From: Sinotaia quadrata
Lineage: Eukaryota > Mollusca > Gastropoda > Architaenioglossa > Viviparidae
Length of the DNA: 64,000 nucleotides
Reading direction: 5' to 3'
Assembly: GCA_028829895.1 (NCBI GenBank)
Contig: CM054179.1
Location: forward strand, 104,722,375 to 104,786,374
The notes under the pieces are model-generated. The model was not told the origin of the DNA and ran no database searches. It was given only the letters and a program-made list of their open reading frames with translations. Positions 34,988 to 42,077 of the stretch are shown here, piece after piece. The translations under genes and the position numbers were made by a program. Each line of letters opens with the position of its first letter. Positions within the stretch are counted from its first letter, which is position 1.

Positions 34988-36430
34988 GGCACGCACTTAC
35001 ACATACACACCATATGTACATAATTAAGCAAATGAAATCTCTTAAAAAAGATTTAAAATAATTAAAAAAGAAACTGATTTAGAAAATTGCTTAAATGCGC
35101 TCTATTAGGTAAAAATATAAAATCACTTTCTCTCGTGTTAATTCAAATGTGATTTAGGTCACATAAGATAGTAGAACCTTATAACTCAAAGTTATGTCCT
35201 CTGTACTTAACGTTTCCTTTGTACTGAGTTAAATATGTCGTGGACACTGATTTACTATCTCATACCGCACCAAATGTATCTTAGTGTTACTGACAAACGC
35301 ACCCGCTGTAAAGCATGCTATTGTCTTGGAAACCTAATTTCATTCTCAATATATCATACTCATTTCCATACATCCCCCCCCCTCCTTCCTCTAACTTTAG
35401 TCTCACCAACGGTGTAATCAGTAGTATGTTGAGTTTTAAATGAACTGTCCAATGGTGTAATCAGTAGTATGTTCGACTTGAGTTTTAAATGAACTGTGCA
35501 ATGCTTCTTTGTCTCAAATTTGTAAATGAATACCCACCCACCCCCAGTTGAGTGCTTATCTCCTTTCATTTCGTCATTGCGCCGTTAAGACTAGAACAAT
35601 TCATGTTCACACATCATGGACACAGGTTTCTAAATTATTAAACCATTTCTAAACATTTGATATAGCGTTTTTCATTAACTTTCGTTGGCACGCGACACTC
35701 AGAGAACAGCAGTAGTTCGAGTTAATAAGAAGAGCAATTTATCCACTCCTCCAAATGAAATTACTTCTAACTCTCTAGCTTTAAGCTCATATTAATAAAA
35801 CAATAAGGTAAAGTTTCATCTAATCTTTCTCATGCTTAAAACATGAACCGTTCATAAGAAAATAACAAATATTTTGAAAAGGACACGAAATTACAAAATA
35901 TTTTCTAGAAATGAATGCACAGTTTTAAAAACACATTCCCGCCAGAGAATATGGAAGTTTACATGGGCCATTCTATAAAACTGACAATCTCTTGGCTTCA
36001 TATGACTGTCGGCTCTATATGTATGTGTATGTCTTTTAAAACACTACCAAGGTAATGTTATCTAGTTCCTGTTAACCTTGGAGCTGCGGCTGTAGTTGAG
36101 AATACACTATCCAATCCAGAAAACAGAGGTGAATCAGAAGTCTCCACAGCAAACGCTTGTCAGTCATTTTCTCCTATCTCCCATTCACGTCCAGTGCTGC
36201 AACAGTCAACTCATAGCGATAATAATTAAGTATATACATACACACTTCTCACGCGCGCGCACACGTAAGCATACACAACAGACACTTACACCCTAGTTAT
36301 CACTGTTTTATTCGTGTACAGTAGCGCACTCACTATATAATGTACACACAAACACAAATGCAAGAACGGTCATTCAGAACGACTCACCTGTCCACAGAGC
36401 GAAAACTGACACTTGCAAAAGATTAGTCAT
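11067..36430 (-). CDS. Gene A: Ig-domain single-pass receptor with Myb/SANT-like cytoplasmic end
   Basis: Ten exons join without a stop: 36388-36430, 33656-33994, 30735-30749, 30494-30511, 19887-19925, 19414-19512, 15886-15999, 12892-12996, 12291-12413, 11067-11254. They total 1083 bases, 360 residues plus stop, and every junction is phase 1. Order: signal peptide (1-15), Ig-like domain (about 16-127), N-glycosylation-rich stalk (128-152), transmembrane helix (about 159-179), then a cytoplasmic tail. The tail has acidic tyrosine-containing segments (NDYEED, LYTDEE), EVKPVP repeats and a basic C-terminal module starting SWSAAEEEAV. The ectodomain suggests a cell-surface recognition role. The module resembles, from memory, a Myb/SANT-like domain found at C-termini of uncharacterised fish and bivalve proteins. 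The stalk-to-membrane intron holds a complete retrotransposon in the same orientation. The model rests on splice motifs and phase only. The two microexons are the weakest part. Confidence 0.6.
12291..12413 (-). CDS. Gene A exon 9: proline-glutamate-valine repeat in the tail
   Basis: 123 bases, phase 1 to 1, acceptor TTTCAG, donor GTAAGT. The core is a six-residue repeat, PVPEVK or PVPEVN, present about four times and encoded by 18-bp DNA repeats. PxxP-like spacing suggests an extended, possibly SH3-binding spacer between the acidic tail and the terminal module. Repeat number may vary between alleles. Confidence 0.68.
12892..12996 (-). CDS. Gene A exon 8: acidic cytoplasmic tail segment with tyrosines
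   Basis: 105 bases, phase 1 to 1, acceptor CATCAG, donor GTATGA (imperfect). It encodes two tyrosines in acidic context, NDYEED and LYTDEEAPF, and about 15 acidic residues. These could be phosphotyrosine docking or CK2/tyrosine-kinase sites. They do not match ITAM or ITIM spacing. Confidence 0.66.
13000..14580. other. Gene A intron, no exon recognised
   Basis: AT-rich DNA without repeats of note. A frame at 13891-14160 has an acceptor-like site but the wrong phase and was not accepted. Confidence 0.55.
14590..15710. repeat. Minisatellite, about 60-bp unit, about 18 copies, containing splice-like sites
   Basis: Four near-identical copies at about 15360-15600 carry TTTACCTTTTCGTATTGGGT, CAAATGG and CTGCAGGGGTTGTA. 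Older copies to the left share ACCTTTTCATACTGGGTCAA and TAGATTGTGGCTATAGA. On the minus strand (the gene A sense strand) each unit reads CCCCTGCAG, about 28 bases, then AAAAGGTAA(A/G)T. Every copy therefore looks like a tiny exon with acceptor and donor. The frames contain stops in most copies. Confidence 0.88.
15886..15999 (-). CDS. Gene A exon 7: cytoplasmic tail, part 1
   Basis: 114 bases, phase 1 to 1, acceptor AATCTGCAG, donor GTAAGT. It starts EISQPEVSDPIEKFQEPASN, polar and rich in E, P and S, likely disordered. It follows the membrane exon after a 3.4-kb intron containing three minisatellites. Confidence 0.68.
16020..17500. other. Gene A intron, nothing recognised
   Basis: AT-rich, with a short GT run near 16392-16410 and no repeat array or coding signal. 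Confidence 0.55.
17521..17972. repeat. Minisatellite, 24-25-bp unit, about 18 copies, higher-order
   Basis: The basic unit is GTGGGTGTAAACTTAGTGTG plus TTATCAT. A shorter variant lacking ACTTAGTGT alternates with it at about 17620-17800, giving a second-level repeat of about 49 bp. Confidence 0.93.
18540..19030. repeat. Minisatellite, about 25-bp unit, about 18 copies
   Basis: The unit is TATAGCTTGTATAATACATA plus GGTCA or GGGTTA. Divergent at both ends. It lies in a gene A intron. Confidence 0.93.
19098..19313. repeat. Minisatellite, about 43-bp unit, 5 copies
   Basis: The unit is CACTACAGAAACTATAGCTC plus GTACTATACCTGAGGTCACA. It ends about 100 bases from gene A exon 6. Confidence 0.93.
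19414..19512 (-). CDS. Gene A exon 6: transmembrane segment
   Basis: 99 bases, 33 codons, phase 1 to 1. HVGRR precedes a strongly hydrophobic run of about 21 residues (VFSFIVILMSTFF onward) and QYYKLR follows. Basic residues flank both ends. The donor is GTGTGT, a weaker but acceptable form. The frame would otherwise run to a nearby stop after 20-odd residues, so a short-tail isoform by intron retention is possible. Confidence 0.65.
19887..19925 (-). CDS. Gene A exon 5: acidic juxtamembrane stalk
   Basis: 39 bases, phase 1 to 1, acceptor CATAACAG, donor GTCAGT. It encodes LIAEDQEITDET between the glycosylated stalk and the membrane exon. Its size and acidic character resemble gene B exon 3 (36 bases, [11 protein letters not shown]), supporting common design. 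Confidence 0.55.
20240..20450. repeat. Imperfect tandem repeats around TTCAAAGCAAAAC-TCACAATG
   Basis: Three degenerate copies (about 20220, 20330 and 20430) plus a 19-bp local duplication of ACATAGATAGTGTCTTG. Confidence 0.7.
20911..21045. repeat. (GT)n microsatellite with CGTG interruptions
   Basis: Two GT blocks are separated by GCGTGCGTGCGC. Confidence 0.96.
21088..21362. repeat. Minisatellite, about 55-bp unit, 5-6 copies
   Basis: The unit contains TGGTCGTGTGATGTGAGTTC and ATTTACAACTGCCATAAAAAGTAA. It ends about 70 bases from the LTR retrotransposon insertion. Confidence 0.92.
21429..21433. repeat. Target-site duplication TCTAT, left
   Basis: Five bases directly before the LTR start TGTCAC; identical to 29965-29969. 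Confidence 0.9.
21434..23167 (-). repeat. 3' LTR of the Gmr1-type element
   Basis: 1734 bp, long for the group. On the coding strand it begins TGTCACAGGAAATGAGG and ends CCCGTTTTGTGACA, giving a terminal inverted TGTCAC/GTGACA. It contains several AATAAA-type motifs and small frames identical in both LTRs that are not considered genes. Confidence 0.95.
23168..23180 (-). other. Polypurine tract of the Gmr1-type element
   Basis: Coding strand TTAAGAAGGGGGT lies immediately before the 3' LTR, the usual plus-strand primer position. Confidence 0.75.
23298..27767 (-). CDS. Gag-pol polyprotein, order Gag-PR-IN-RT-RNase H
   Basis: One 1489-codon frame without stop or frameshift. Residues 1-190 are a charged coiled coil (ELEDKRQ-type repeats). 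A retrotransposon Gag region covers about 195-355. One CCHC zinc knuckle has C410, C413, H418, C423. Protease LVDTGAS is at 454-460. The integrase zinc finger has H641, H648, C678, C681; its catalytic D711, D771 and E807 have the D-D-35-E spacing; a GPY motif is at 948-950. Reverse transcriptase is at about 1035-1260 with D1159 and FFDD at 1219-1222 (F in place of the usual Y). RNase H is at about 1365-1480 with D1370, E1411, D1436, D1479. All key residues are present, so it could be functional. Gag and Pol in one frame implies processing rather than frameshifting. Confidence 0.95.
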   Translation of the reverse strand: MAELVNIKKELMAMGREFGYEKAELKKYVDEEIAKWYVVKENEAKEARELEDKKNELEEKRQVAKDLEMQTLRELEEKRSKEAIELEDKRQLAKQLEMKDLRELEERRAKEARDFKEKEIQDMREIELLKIQSARDLEDKRQEVEEKKLKLKARAHQEQLELAKQEVTAREKLLDGTAKQQAELNKPRTRLAFFNPEVETIDEFLTRFDSFIANFNYTDIEKKQQLGQILQGESSRAFTDLTRDPAITYADLKTGLMRTFQCTAEGFRKMFRRAIPKANDTMQAFGTRLRHYLDRWIDLTDIRKTYEGLFDLILRDQFLHIAPPAMTTYLQRNPPANFSDMLRLADTYNDYPDPVITRSAPRPPPTNRQKYTPKPNRPMTKSEKPEPVQRTYTKSQDVRRHTRDSPPMTCYTCKGKGHSSQNCPSPRDVKVCTETGATLKTQQATVNGKRVKILVDTGASISCINAKLVRPEQYLRGSVRIRCVMGHLSTCPRATVHVTSSVFSGTVTAAVIRDMQFGFILSPGQCDTHTEGIYPVLPVTTRAQRERSKQGPPALKIVENTFPQLTPSQLSHLQQEDKSLSSMLKLARKNTITSSKYATMTYFLKDGLAFRRTDFKENDTRSTTCLFTPTPLRQLILSFAHDSIMSGHQGARRTEQRIREDFFWPGLSRDVHSYVRTCTQCQQHIDRGRVSRVPLEIVPTVEEPFLKVAVDIIGPIIPAAEGGYRYILTIVDFATRYPEAVALKGITAIEVADALIDVFSRTGVPREILSDQGTQFTSAMMAETMRLLACKQLFSSPYHAQSNGAVERFNGTIKKMLIKMASEQPDQWPRFLAPLLFAYRELPQESTGYSPFQLLYGRQPRGPLKLIKETWVKGDTVTDGKDVHTYVAELRQRLTETCHLAQENIREKQPRYKRNFDRTAVERDLEPGQLVLLLRPTHNNRMQMHWRGPYRVIKRVKQNDYSIQIGNKQKIYHINMLKRYYERSDEQIQNVNVALIQLEDSNFRTDMMSAETQPNSAVTVDQVEIDSNLTVEQRDAMSELLHRHARIFTDQPGHSDLVEHRIKLLSDKPIRLKQYPQKYESTKYIAEQVREMQKQGVIEQSISPYSSPVVLVKKKDGTLRFCVDYRQLNEITEFDAEPIPNQDELFAKLTKAHYFSKFDMCKGYWQLSVAIDDRPKTAFPTPLGLFQFCRLPFGLANAPATFARFMRKLPLESVDALNFFDDILVATGTWDQHLSSVGGLLDILERHRLTVKPSKVRAGFREIEFLGHIISDGQIGPNLDLTAAIRDMTLPTTKKQVRAVLGLVGYYRKFVPNFSTLLKPLTDLTGNKQPTKIRWTAECSTALEKVKDILTSKPVLQLPDFDKRFIVRTDASDEGLGAILLQETDDEYLPVAYASKKLLDRETRYSTIEKECLAIVWALKKFSAYLYSKPFILQCDHKPLTYLRTSMYDNARLTRWTLLLQEYSFVVEHIAGRENSGADALSRHAITAI
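27768..28230 (-). other. Untranslated leader of the Gmr1-type element
   Basis: 463 bases between the 5' LTR and the gag start, containing the PBS and presumably packaging signals. No ORF. Confidence 0.7.
28211..28227 (-). other. Candidate primer-binding site of the Gmr1-type element
   Basis: On the coding strand, three bases after the 5' LTR, comes TGGTGACCACTGACCGT. It starts with the TGG expected to pair with a tRNA 3' CCA. The tRNA was not identified. Confidence 0.5.
28231..29964 (-). repeat. 5' LTR of the Gmr1-type element
   Basis: Same length as the 3' LTR and almost identical. Its inner end reads GTTACC instead of GTGACA, next to the presumed primer-binding site, so the edge was changed during or after replication. 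It would contain the element promoter. Confidence 0.95.
29965..29969. repeat. Target-site duplication TCTAT, right
   Basis: Five bases directly after the LTR end GTGACA. Five-base duplications are usual for gypsy integrases. Confidence 0.9.
30494..30511 (-). CDS. Gene A exon 4: 18-base stalk microexon (tentative)
   Basis: GAAATATTACCGGAAATG lies between TTTTCATATAG and GTAGGT, phase 1 to 1. It contributes NITGN, another sequon (NIT). It is the last exon before the retrotransposon-bearing intron. Confidence 0.4.
30614..30677. repeat. (CT)n microsatellite
   Basis: Pure CT run, 13-70 bases from gene A microexons 3 and 4. It could act as a strong polypyrimidine tract only on the plus strand, opposite to gene A. 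Confidence 0.96.
30735..30749 (-). CDS. Gene A exon 3: 15-base stalk microexon (tentative)
   Basis: The sequence ACTTCAACTATACAG lies between an AG and a perfect GTAAGT donor. With neighbours it reads N-F-N-Y-T-G, adding an NYT sequon. An acceptor two bases upstream is possible but would break phase. It is called because it keeps phase 1 and matches the stalk composition. Confidence 0.4.
30764..30826. repeat. (CA)n microsatellite beside gene A exon 3
   Basis: CA run with one AAAC interruption. Read in gene A sense it is (GT)n, about 15 bases upstream of the exon 3 acceptor. Confidence 0.96.
30915..30981. repeat. GATA/GAGA microsatellite
   Basis: Alternating GATA and GA blocks. Confidence 0.92.
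31385..31765. repeat. Minisatellite, about 60-bp unit, 6 copies
   Basis: The unit contains CAACTATTTGTCACATGCAC, CATAGACTATACAA and TTTAAACTAGA. Two half-divergent variants (TGCAAC, TGGAGC) alternate, suggesting a later 120-bp duplication. Confidence 0.9.
31770..32625. other. Gene A intron, nothing coding recognised
   Basis: AT-rich, with a 45-bp imperfect duplication near 31820-31900 and a TGACGTCA palindrome at 32279-32286. Confidence 0.55.
32638..32830. repeat. Tandem repeat, about 62-bp unit, 3 copies
   Basis: The unit is GGGTACCACTGTTTGCAATA, CTAGAACGTTTTAACATTGA then TGGTAAAACTGTAAGCCATC. The first two copies are near-identical. The third lacks CTAGAACG, and a weaker fourth follows. 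Confidence 0.92.
32945..33100. repeat. Tandem repeat, 63-bp unit, 2.4 copies
   Basis: The unit is TATCTGGACGTTATCACTGA followed by CTATAACAGTTACCATCTCT and GACACCTGGCATATACATCACG. Confidence 0.93.
33098..33312. repeat. Tandem duplication, about 105-bp unit, 2 copies
   Basis: Two copies of ATTATTTTATACAAACATTC through AAAGTAGTCAAAGTTCTTG and GATAATGCATA, with small indels. Confidence 0.92.
33370..33440. repeat. CTCA and (CA)n microsatellite
   Basis: TCAC repeats pass into a CA run. It is about 215 bases beyond gene A exon 2. Confidence 0.95.
33656..33994 (-). CDS. Gene A exon 2: Ig-like ectodomain
   Basis: 339 bases, 113 codons, phase 1 to 1, between acceptor TTTTATAG and donor GTAAGT. The sequence has a B-strand-like VSFVKC and an F-strand-like LHWFNCTV, the expected conserved cysteine positions of an Ig fold. 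There is an extra central pair (NCSYAPYSEC) that could form a second disulfide. Four N-glycosylation sequons are visible (NCS, NRS, NCT, NGT), so it is almost certainly extracellular. A one-exon, phase 1-1 Ig domain is typical of exon-shuffled receptors. It might belong to the diversified single-Ig families of molluscs, but no named family is recognised. Confidence 0.72.
34101..34233. repeat. GATA/GACA/GGTA microsatellite
   Basis: Tetranucleotide array with variant blocks, about 110 bases upstream of gene A exon 2 on its sense strand. Confidence 0.94.
34322..34352. repeat. Short (GA)n tract
   Basis: About 15 GA units. Confidence 0.9.
34400..34495. repeat. Tandem repeat, about 32-bp unit, 3 copies
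   Basis: The unit is TTTTTGATTATTCCCTTTTA plus CGTAAATTA. Confidence 0.88.
34500..36380. other. Gene A intron 1, no exon recognised
   Basis: AT-rich, with a CA tract (34957-34984) and a 58-bp duplication (about 35400-35505, AATGGTGTAATCAGTAGTAT). Frames at 34648-34833 and 35235-35417 lack splice or family support. Confidence 0.55.
36388..36430 (-). CDS. Gene A exon 1: signal peptide
   Basis: ATG begins MTNLLQVSVFALWT, a short hydrophobic leader. The exon ends after the first base of a Gly codon at the donor GTGAGT (phase 1). A signal exon ending in phase 1 is the classic arrangement for Ig-superfamily genes. No upstream in-frame extension was needed. Confidence 0.6.
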
Positions 36431-37854
36431 GTCGTAATGGTTATAATATATTTTAAAACTCTTACTGAGGACTACATCTACAAGTCCGGTCACGTGCTCT
36501 GTGCCAGGATTGGTAGAAGGACAACGGAAAACTAGGTGACTGCAAGAGGAACTTGCTTGTTGGATTTCTGTCGTTGTCCAAAGAAAATTGAAATTACATC
36601 ATGTCTCATAGTCAAATGCAGTTTGATAACGTTGAAAATGACCACAAAGGATGAAACGAGGACTCTGGACTATTTACTTACTTACCGCTACTAAAACTCA
36701 TTTAGATTGTAGATCCATGCTCTGGCAAATGAAACTGAGACACATGAGATCGGCGGTTAGAAAGGATAGAGAGAGATTAGTGGCCTTCTGTTGTCACCCA
36801 GGGGCCATCACTCTCTGTAGCCTCGCATATTTAATGTGATCTTAAATAAATAGCACGCCCTGATAAATGATAGCACTCTAAAATGTTATGATTTAACTTT
36901 AGTTTTTAAATTGTTCGTCCAAAATGTAAAAAGCCAGAACACCAATTTATTTCTAGGAAACCATTGATCTCTATTACAACTGGACTGACGGTCTAGTGTC
37001 GATATGAGAACTAGTTAATAAAAATAATAATTACAAAAATACCATCTTCGTCTTCCGTGACATCAATTGAACACTTTATCAACGTCATTCAAACTATTAC
37101 GTCATTCGTTCAAACATGGCGGCACTCTTCCTTTATTTCATCTCTAAAAACCTGGTTTTTACAGATCAAAATAGATATTTTTTCTGAGTCGTCAATAAGC
37201 CCATAAGAAAGTCAAATTAATTCTGATGTTAAAAGATGACTTCCTAATATTATTATCTGTTTATTTCTAACTTCATGTGTTTAATATATGATTCACCTCT
37301 AAATCTGCACCTATTTCGTGTGTGTCCATTTATTTAAACACTTCGAGATTTTACTGTGTATGTTTGTTTTGTGTTACTGTGTTGTTTTTTTTTTTTTTAG
37401 AATTGTCAAGGGCTTATAACTTGAATATTAAAGAATTAGCGCTCACGTAAGTCACCATTATCATTACAGAATATTATTGCACACACGAAATATTGAATTC
37501 CATGATCATTATGCATGTGAACTGACTGTTTGTCTAGTCTGGATATAAATTATGAAATCAAAGAGTAATTTATTTCAACAAGCACATTGAAAATAAAATC
37601 TGCTCTACCCACCTCAAATCTATTTCAGAATAATTCACACAGTTCTTAAATGTGACTAGAAGAAAAAGTCATGAAAATATGAATTTATTTAACTCTTGAT
37701 TAAAAATTAAAAGATGTTAATTATTAAAAATATGTTCTAACAGTATAATCATGAAACCGGTAAGTAAATTCTAGTAATAGGACAATTTTAAGTAACATTT
37801 GGATATAATTTTATTTGAATGTATTCTTTAAAATATGTCACTGGTGATTTGCAG
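36431..37854. other. Upstream of gene A: presumed 5' region, no gene recognised
   Basis: Contains AAACATGGCGGCACTC at about 37114-37129, a YY1-like ATGGCGGC element with a short downstream frame, and a CACGTG E-box at 36491. Either could belong to a promoter. Direction and target are unknown. Confidence 0.35.
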
Positions 37855-37955
37855 TCTATCTATCTATCTACCTATCTATCAACCTATCTATCTATCTATC
37901 TATCAACCTATCTATCTATCTATCTATCTGTCTGTCTCTCTGTCTGTCTGTCCTT
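37855..37955. repeat. (TATC)n microsatellite
   Basis: TATC with CTGT variants at the right end. Confidence 0.95.
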
Positions 37956-38336
37956 CTATCCTTCACTAAAAAAAACCCTAATGGTTCTTCACTAAAAAGA
38001 AACTTAATTGCTACAATTATTATTTTTAATAACATGTAATTTCCTAAGCACCACATCTACAATTAGTAAATATCCAGGTGTTAACATTTTGTACCTCTTT
38101 CTCTATTCCTTCTCCTATCAGTTTACTGCTATGAATATCAAAATTAAGTATCATACACTGCGGCTATTCTCATTCTTTCATAATATGTATTACATATATC
38201 TGAATACACATTCTCTATCATATAATGCTTATGTATATAGGGAAGTGACGAAAATGGCGAGCGGAGATGGGAGGTGTCCATCCATTAATACTGTTAATGA
38301 CATATTCAATTCCATTTTAAAGTTTTGATTTTTTTG

Positions 38337-38340
38337 GGGT

Positions 38341-38407
<67 letters not shown>

Positions 38408-38420
38408 TGTGAATGTGTGT
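38337..38420. repeat. (GT)n microsatellite
   Basis: Long GT run. It starts just after a short plus-strand frame (38254-38328) beginning AAAATGGCGAGCGG, not accepted as a gene. Confidence 0.96.
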
Positions 38421-38924
38421 GTATTTGTGCAAGTGAGTTATCTATAGTTCGTTCATGTGAAGTGATGGCACCTTCCCGTCAACACTGATATAATGATTTG
38501 GTTCACCTTCCTGTTGTAGATTGCAAAATGACGTCATAAATATGTTCTTTTCACACAACCGAAGTAAAATTAAAAAAAAAACTGATTTGTTTAACTAGTT
38601 GTCAATGAACATTTTAAATTGTTCTATTATAGGACCCTGATATTGTTTGTTACCATAATTATCCAGTATAAAATATGAATGTCTGCTATCACAAATGCAT
38701 GAAATTATCATCAGTAACTTATAAAGAAAGAATTGACTTAGAAATAGTGACGCCAATGCCACCTAGTTAATGGTTATTATTATTATTAATTAATTAATCG
38801 TCCATAACCAATTACAAGTGATGAGAATCTTAATTTATGTGTTTTTAATAATCCTCTAGCAGACATCACTCTTCTCTCTCACTTGGCAGATATGCGGGCG
38901 CTGTAAACGTCTTTCTTCTTCCAC

Positions 38925-38990
38925 AACATTAAAGACAAACATTCACGGTCACACAACATTAAAGACAAACATTCACGGTCACACAATATT
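38925..38990. repeat. Tandem duplication, 30-bp unit
   Basis: ACAACATTAAAGACAAACAT plus TCACGGTCAC is present twice in a row. Confidence 0.92.
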
Positions 38991-39623
38991 TCCATAGGTG
39001 GAAAACGTCTTACTAAAAGAGAAGACAAATCCGTCTTTAATCTATATTTAGCGAGTCTCCATCCACCCACTTTCTTCTCCAACATAAGGTTATGAATATA
39101 CGTAAGAAAGTCAATAAATTTATTAAATCAGCAATCAAATATACAATTTAAATACAATTTAAAAGATTACTTGACATCAATATTTCCACGAAACCTTGTT
39201 CTAATAATTTTTAAACTGCACAATCGTATATGCTAAAAATACAATTCAAGAATTTAATCCAATACAAATCACAGGATAGTTCTTATCAGAAAATAGAAAT
39301 GGAGTTATTAGCTTCTACACAACGTTGTATAGATGAAGCCACAATTTTCTTTTTCGTGTGTTTTTTGTGTCAAAGTCACAAGTTTATTGTCCACACCAAT
39401 TCCACATGTTTCTCTCCACACGTAAAAAAATTTTTTTTTTGCTTGATATTTTCTCGAAGCTAACCTGTGGCAAAATGGACAGTATTTCATCAGTGCTATG
39501 CTAGCACAAAGATGCAGTCACATAACTATATTACTATAATTGTACTGCAAATATATATCTGTGTACATGCTAAGTGCAGATATAGTTGCGTAGGGAAACT
39601 TCTATAAATAAAATTATTTGTAA

Positions 39624-39722
39624 ACATGAAAGTAAGATTATTCCTGGTTGATAGGATAATATTTTATATAAGAAAAGGAAGATTATTCCTGGTGGATAGG
39701 ATAATATTTTATATAAAAAAAG
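39624..39722. repeat. Tandem duplication, 44-bp unit
   Basis: GGAAGATTATTCCTGGTGGA plus TAGGATAATATTTTATATAA is present twice, the first copy slightly divergent. It ends about 50 bases before the second LTR element. Confidence 0.9.
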
Positions 39723-39766
39723 TAAAAAACGAGAGAAATGTTTGGAAGCTAGAATGCAGAGAGGAT

Positions 39767-39771
39767 GGGTG
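39767..39771. repeat. Target-site duplication GGGTG, left
   Basis: Identical to 47433-47437; directly precedes TGTGAC. Confidence 0.88.
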
Positions 39772-41466
39772 TGTGACGATCTGTGACAAATTCTGTGTCA
39801 TGGCCTCGTGACCCAATTGCTCGTTTCAAAATTAAATTTTTGAACGGACCTTTGTTGAAATTCACCCGTGATACATCAGTATCGCTAGCAAGGTCAGATT
39901 GTTGCATAACTTTAGGCCAGTGTCCAGCACCTTCGAGATCAACAACATACCACGTGAGCGGTCACGTGATGCGTTCAATGCAGTTTCATAAAAATGATCA
40001 TAAGGCGCAAAATCCCTCACTCACTTCCAGACCGGCAGACACACCAGGCAGCTTTAACATTAGCTCCGTCCCGCCGCCATACCAGAGTCGTAAGAGAGTC
40101 GAAGATGAACCCGCGCTAGAGCAGTAAAATCTACTTTTAAGAGGTAACAATAACACGTCTACTTCTTACAGTATCTATTGCATTTATTGATTGTATTTTG
40201 TAATTGAATTGATGTATGTATTTTGTGCAGCTTAGCGCTATTTTAGCCAAAGCACGTGTTTCGATGTAAAGGGACAAATCTAAAAGTTATTGTATATAAA
40301 TTATTGTAACCTTCTCTTATCTTTAATTTATATAAATCTTAAATTCACTAGTGCCGCCAGTATGTCTGTGCACGTGGCGAATTCTTCTTTGTAATTCAAA
40401 TTGTTCTTGCATATAATTTTTCGTGTAAAATTGTAAAGCATTCATGCTTCATTTTGAATTAATCCTTTGTGTGAATTCCAATTTTTAATGCTGTAAATAT
40501 TTGAGAATTCATACGTTCGTGTAACGTTATATGTAACACACACGTGGACCACAATGTATATTTAAATATAACCATATTTAAATTGTAAACGACACGATAG
40601 TCAAAGATTCTAAATTCAGAACCTTAAACAAAGAAACATGTGCTTGGGTTTTGCGAATATAGACGCAAATAGTTACAGAGCCCAAAATCCTTTGTTTCAG
40701 CCGGGTTCTTCTTATGTTACTCCTCTCTACCTTCGTACTTCTTGAGTCGTACACCGACTCGGGTGTCTTCATGACCCATACGTGAACTATGCAGAAGTAC
40801 CTCGCGTTAACTACGGTTAACGATTCGTCGCAAGTACATTAGCGATGCAGTAATTGAGTGGACGATTGACTGTTATGCTATGCAGTACTGACGATGAGCC
40901 AAAGGATGTGGACCAGTTCTAACCAGTTGAACCCCACATGCGACCAAGAGTGTAGTTAAGTATATCTACTAGGGTCCAGAATCAAGTGACTATTTGGCAA
41001 TAAAAGAAAAGAGAATTCTCGTTAAGACTTTTAACAGAGACGGTAAAATGAGAGAACAACGCTGTGTAGAATTAAGACGTCGTGTTGTAATTAATCGTTG
41101 CTGTTAATTGTTAAACTTATTAAATCTTATTTCATTTTGTTAAGAACCTCTTTTTGTAGTAAATTTGTATGCATATAGACCAAAAGACGTGGATTGGATG
41201 GGGGCTGTCTGAGCAAAACGAATGACGTAATGAATGCATATGAATCTAAGAGAGTTTTTAACGATTTCCAATCTAGCTAAAGTACGCAAATTATCAGTTT
41301 CGTAAATCTGTGATCTAGACTACAAAGATGCATTTTTAATTTAGTCGAATGATGATTTGAGCAACCAGTCTGTTTAGGTTAAACGAAAGGGAATTAATTT
41401 AAATAGTAAATTAAAGTTCTATAATTTCCTAAGCAGGGTCTTTAAATAAATACTGGAAACGTAACA
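39772..41466 (+). repeat. 5' LTR of the non-autonomous element
   Basis: Starts TGTGACGATCTGTGACAAAT and ends GGAAACGTAACA. It contains small frames (39783-40127 and an antisense one at 40578-40772) that recur unchanged in the other LTR and are not considered genes. CACGTG motifs are present at about 39951 and 39964. Confidence 0.94.
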
Positions 41467-42077
41467 AGTGTGGCCTCGTCATGGGATTGATATGTATTAA
41501 ATTGTAACATTTTTTATACATAGGGCGCATCATATCTTTAGGAAACGAACATCTGAGAATTGCCAATATTCTATTGATTCAGGATTGTTGAAATATTTAT
41601 CTTGCTTTTGTTGTGACATGTGCATGTATTCTTTTGCAGAGTAGCGTGCATGTTAGTTAATGTTGATATATTTAAGCGTAGTTAAATATGTTATGTTAGC
41701 TATTGAATGATTTATTTAGTATTGTGTTACTGGATACTTCATTGTAAGAGGTCGACGTGTTATACCGCCAGCTAGGAGAGTTATCGGTAGTAACAGACTT
41801 CGGACTATTATATTTAGGGTGCTAAGTATAATGTGTAATGTTGTATGGTTGGAGCCGTGACATTACGAAAGCCTTGGAGACAACAGATTGTAGCCAAGCA
41901 GGTGAACGTGTAACCAACGCGTAATTTATTTCGGAAGGTGTTCTGAATAAATTCAATAATTTTTGTAAGGTCGTAGCCTAAAAGTTATTGTGGGATAAAA
42001 GCGGAGTTTTATCGCCTACGGTTAGATACACAATCACGAGAGATATTTATTGTAGCCAGACGCGCTAAATAAATAAG
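41467..42077 (+). other. Untranslated leader of the non-autonomous element
   Basis: About 610 bases between the LTR and the ORF, with no long frame. It presumably carries packaging and priming signals. Confidence 0.65.
41471..41488 (+). other. Candidate primer-binding site
   Basis: TGGCCTCGTCATGGGATT begins four bases after the 5' LTR. The TGG start fits tRNA priming; the tRNA was not identified. Confidence 0.45.

Noticed and set aside
38254..38328. Short plus-strand frame starting ATGGCGAGCGGAG in good context
   Set aside because: Only 24 codons, ending before a GT repeat; no continuation exon recognised, although a 5' UTR with a YY1-like motif remains possible.
39783..40127. 114-codon frame, recurring at 45749-46093
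   Set aside because: LTR sequence duplicated by replication; no family resemblance and no second-copy divergence to test.
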